Notes under the pieces: model-generated | The model's input: the letters and a program-made list of their open reading frames with translations, nothing else | Told to the model about the DNA's origin: nothing | Databases searched by the model: none | Shown here: one piece after another, positions 62,624 to 64,000 of the stretch | Position numbering within the stretch: the first letter of the stretch is position 1 | How the letters are laid out: each line of letters opens with the position of its first letter | Position numbers and translations under genes: made by a program | NCBI GenBank assembly: GCA_025056305.1 | Contig: JANWWJ010000007.1 | Location: 1-64,000, forward strand | DNA from: Chitinophagales bacterium | GTDB taxonomy: Bacteria > Bacteroidota > Bacteroidia > Chitinophagales > UBA10324 | Reading direction: 5' to 3' | DNA length: 64,000 bases

Positions 62624-63670
62624 ATGCATCAAGAAATCGGCGCGCAACCATTAAAATTTTTGATTATTCAAACGGCTTTTCTAGGGGATGTTCTTTTGGC
62701 CACAGCAGTCCTGGAAAAGCTGCATCAGTATTTCCCAACAGCACAGTTGGATGTTTTGGTTAAAAGGGGCAATGAATCGGTGTTGGAACATCATCCATGG
62801 GTTGGGCGCGTATGGACCATAGAAAAAAAGAAATGTCGGCTACAAGAATTGCTGCGAATTATAAGGCAGGTGCGATACATTGGCTACAACTATGTCATCA
62901 ACTTGCACCGTTTTACCAGCTCGGGCTTGGTGACGTGCTTTTCAGGGGCACCACAACGCATCGGCTTCCGCCAAAATCCCTTTTCATTTTGTTATACCTA
63001 TTGCGTTGACCACCGATTTGGGATAGGGCCTGATGGCAACTACTTGCATGAGATCGAACGTAACCAATTGCTTATTGAACATTTGACGGATGCAAAACCT
63101 GCCCGGCCGCGCATTTACATTTCTGACGCAAGCCACCAGCGCGTGGAGCAACTGTGTCGCCAACATAACTTACATTCCTTTGTTTGCATCGCACCAGCCT
63201 CTGTGTGGTTTACAAAACAATGGCCGCTGGAGAAATGGCTTGAACTGATTAAGTTTCTACCTACATCCCTGGATGTTGTGCTTTTGGGTAGTGCAGATGA
63301 CAGGGCTCTATGTGAAACTTTAAGTCAGCGGGCTGCTCAACTTTCGCGTAAGCTCATCAACCTTGCAGGAGTTTTGTCTATTAACGAAACAGCGGCATTG
63401 ATGCAGCGGGCCGTCATGAACTACGTCAACGATTCAGCGCCGTTGCACATTGCTTCAGCAGTGAATGCACCGGTAACTGCTATTTTTTGTTCCACCTTGC
63501 CGGCCTTCGGTTTCGGGCCGCTTAGCGACAAAAGCTATGTGATGGAAAGCCAAGAGCGTCTGAGTTGTCGACCCTGCGGTATGCATGGTCGTCGTCGTTG
63601 CCCCGAAGGGCATTTCAGATGTGCGCTCAGTATCGATGCCCGCCGCGCCGCTGCAATCTGTAGCCTTTGA
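62624..63670 (+). CDS. Glycosyltransferase family 9 (heptosyltransferase-like)
   Basis: The GT-B start FLIIQTAFLGDVLLATAVLEKL and the NDSAPLHIASAVNAPVTAIF motif mark an ADP-heptose:LPS heptosyltransferase-type enzyme. The end carries the cysteine motif CRPCGMHGRRRCPEGHFRC, typical of Bacteroidota members. It likely adds heptose to the LPS core. The ATG at 62624 is chosen over the TTG at 62606. It lies 207 nt after tsf, and the pepT gene follows. Confidence 0.88.
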   Translation: MHQEIGAQPLKFLIIQTAFLGDVLLATAVLEKLHQYFPTAQLDVLVKRGNESVLEHHPWVGRVWTIEKKKCRLQELLRIIRQVRYIGYNYVINLHRFTSSGLVTCFSGAPQRIGFRQNPFSFCYTYCVDHRFGIGPDGNYLHEIERNQLLIEHLTDAKPARPRIYISDASHQRVEQLCRQHNLHSFVCIAPASVWFTKQWPLEKWLELIKFLPTSLDVVLLGSADDRALCETLSQRAAQLSRKLINLAGVLSINETAALMQRAVMNYVNDSAPLHIASAVNAPVTAIFCSTLPAFGFGPLSDKSYVMESQERLSCRPCGMHGRRRCPEGHFRCALSIDARRAAAICSL

Positions 63671-63695
63671 ATCTGAAGCCATCAGGCTTTCCCGT

Positions 63696-63703
63696 TACTT
63701 TTG
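63696..63703 (+). promoter_or_regulatory. TAnnTTTG -7 box directly before pepT
   Basis: TACTTTTG ends only 5 nt before the pepT ATG. A TTG lies 26 nt farther upstream, too far for a good -33. If used, the pepT mRNA would have almost no leader. Confidence 0.4.
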
Positions 63704-63708
63704 CAGCC

Positions 63709-64000
63709 ATGGATGTTTCTGCCGCGGCACCATCTCTTGTCAGCCGCTTTTTCCGATATGTCAAAATAGATACCCAAAGCGATCCCAATTCAACCTCCAT
63801 CCCTTCGACCCAAAAGCAAAAAGATTTATCGCAGCTGTTGGTCGACGAGTTGCATCAAATGGGCATCGCCGATGCGCATCTTGACGAATACGGTTTAGTG
63901 TACGCAACTATTCCCGCCACCAGCAACAAGAAAACACCGGTGCTTTGCTTCTGTGCGCATGTGGACACTTCACCCGACCTCAGCGGTGCCGGTGTCAGTC
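63709..64000 (+). CDS. pepT: Peptidase T (tripeptide aminopeptidase), 5' part
   Basis: The frame from ATG 63709 is open to the right edge and is not in the ORF track. It reads SRFFRYVKIDTQSDPNS, STQKQKDLSQLLVDELHQMG and CAHVDTSPD, matching the start of M20 peptidase T, where the His of AHVDTSPD is a zinc ligand. PepT releases N-terminal residues from tripeptides. About 97 of the usual ~410 residues are visible. Confidence 0.92.
   Translation, partial: MDVSAAAPSLVSRFFRYVKIDTQSDPNSTSIPSTQKQKDLSQLLVDELHQMGIADAHLDEYGLVYATIPATSNKKTPVLCFCAHVDTSPDLSGAGVS

Noticed and set aside
62509-62763. 84-residue ORF before and inside the GT9 gene
   Set aside because: It has a GTG start, overlaps the GT9 start in another frame and has no recognisable domain.
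63585-63884. 99-residue ORF across the GT9/pepT junction
   Set aside because: Wrong frame; the frame starting at 63709 clearly encodes peptidase T.
1-64000. tRNA, rRNA, tmRNA or insertion sequences
   Set aside because: No cloverleaf with a GGTTCGA-type T arm, no rRNA motif and no transposase-like frame were seen while reading the window.

Overview
The window is a chromosomal segment of a member of the Bacteroidota. Three kinds of evidence support this. Several large secreted proteins end in type IX secretion (T9SS) sorting domains. Many start codons follow TAnnTTTG boxes (the Bacteroidota -7 promoter element), and Shine-Dalgarno sequences are mostly absent. Several gene families and fusions are typical of the phylum: fused E1 alpha/beta dehydrogenase, FHS-family sugar permease, plant-like GlgC, and a GT9 with a cysteine-rich tail. 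The gene mix (lipid A/LPS-type sugars, glycogen, phenylacetate oxidation) suggests a free-living aerobic heterotroph, perhaps Chitinophagia/Saprospiria-like. The exact lineage cannot be fixed from sequence alone. No rRNA, tRNA, insertion sequence or CRISPR array was recognised.

Region 1-1.9 kb is the most accessory-like part. It opens inside a gene that runs off the left edge and whose visible end resembles a primase-polymerase. That gene overlaps a cas2 gene by 4 nt. Next come a possible 50-codon gene, a long 16-bp hairpin, a small Lys-rich protein and a structured non-coding stretch ending in a strong terminator. This is probably the tail of a CRISPR adaptation module with an associated Prim-Pol.

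1.9-10.3 kb: divergent M16 peptidase genes (one catalytic, one lacking the zinc motif), a type-B T9SS cargo protein, the hpt-adk-obg operon, and rbfA with a LolC/E-like permease. 10.3-18.1 kb: MsbA-like exporter, LutB-like iron-sulfur protein, a 1028-residue T9SS cargo with GEVED domains, an ACP phosphodiesterase-like gene and an MsrB lipoprotein. 18.1-24 kb: two GT2 glycosyltransferases and a GT-C enzyme in an overlapping operon, facing mannose-1-phosphate guanylyltransferase and KdsD. 24-32 kb: RecQ, a giant AsmA-like protein, FolK, a sugar permease and a nucleotidyltransferase. 32-38.2 kb: O-antigen ligase-like protein, WaaE-like GT2, a seven-repeat SBBP propeller protein and a PPC-domain T9SS protein. 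38.2-43 kb: glgA-glgC and a fused branched-chain/pyruvate E1. 43-49 kb: M28 peptidase, an ABC-2 exporter pair, and a CPBP-DUF2007-CdsA-Psd phospholipid operon. 49-53.7 kb: Dus, a new-looking repeat protein, YifB and Aat. 53.8-57 kb: a TetR regulator followed by paaABCD. 57-64 kb: nadD, cspA, nadB, the ribosomal operon rplM-rpsI-rpsB-tsf, a heptosyltransferase-like GT9 and the start of pepT, which runs off the right edge.

Functionally the window joins envelope building (LPS sugars, glycosyltransferases, phospholipids, lipoprotein release), surface secretion by T9SS, core translation and nucleotide metabolism, and an inducible phenylacetyl-CoA epoxidase operon that appears to be autoregulated by a perfect palindrome overlapping its promoter. 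The best candidate for something unusual is the left-edge Prim-Pol-Cas2 module with its extra small elements.
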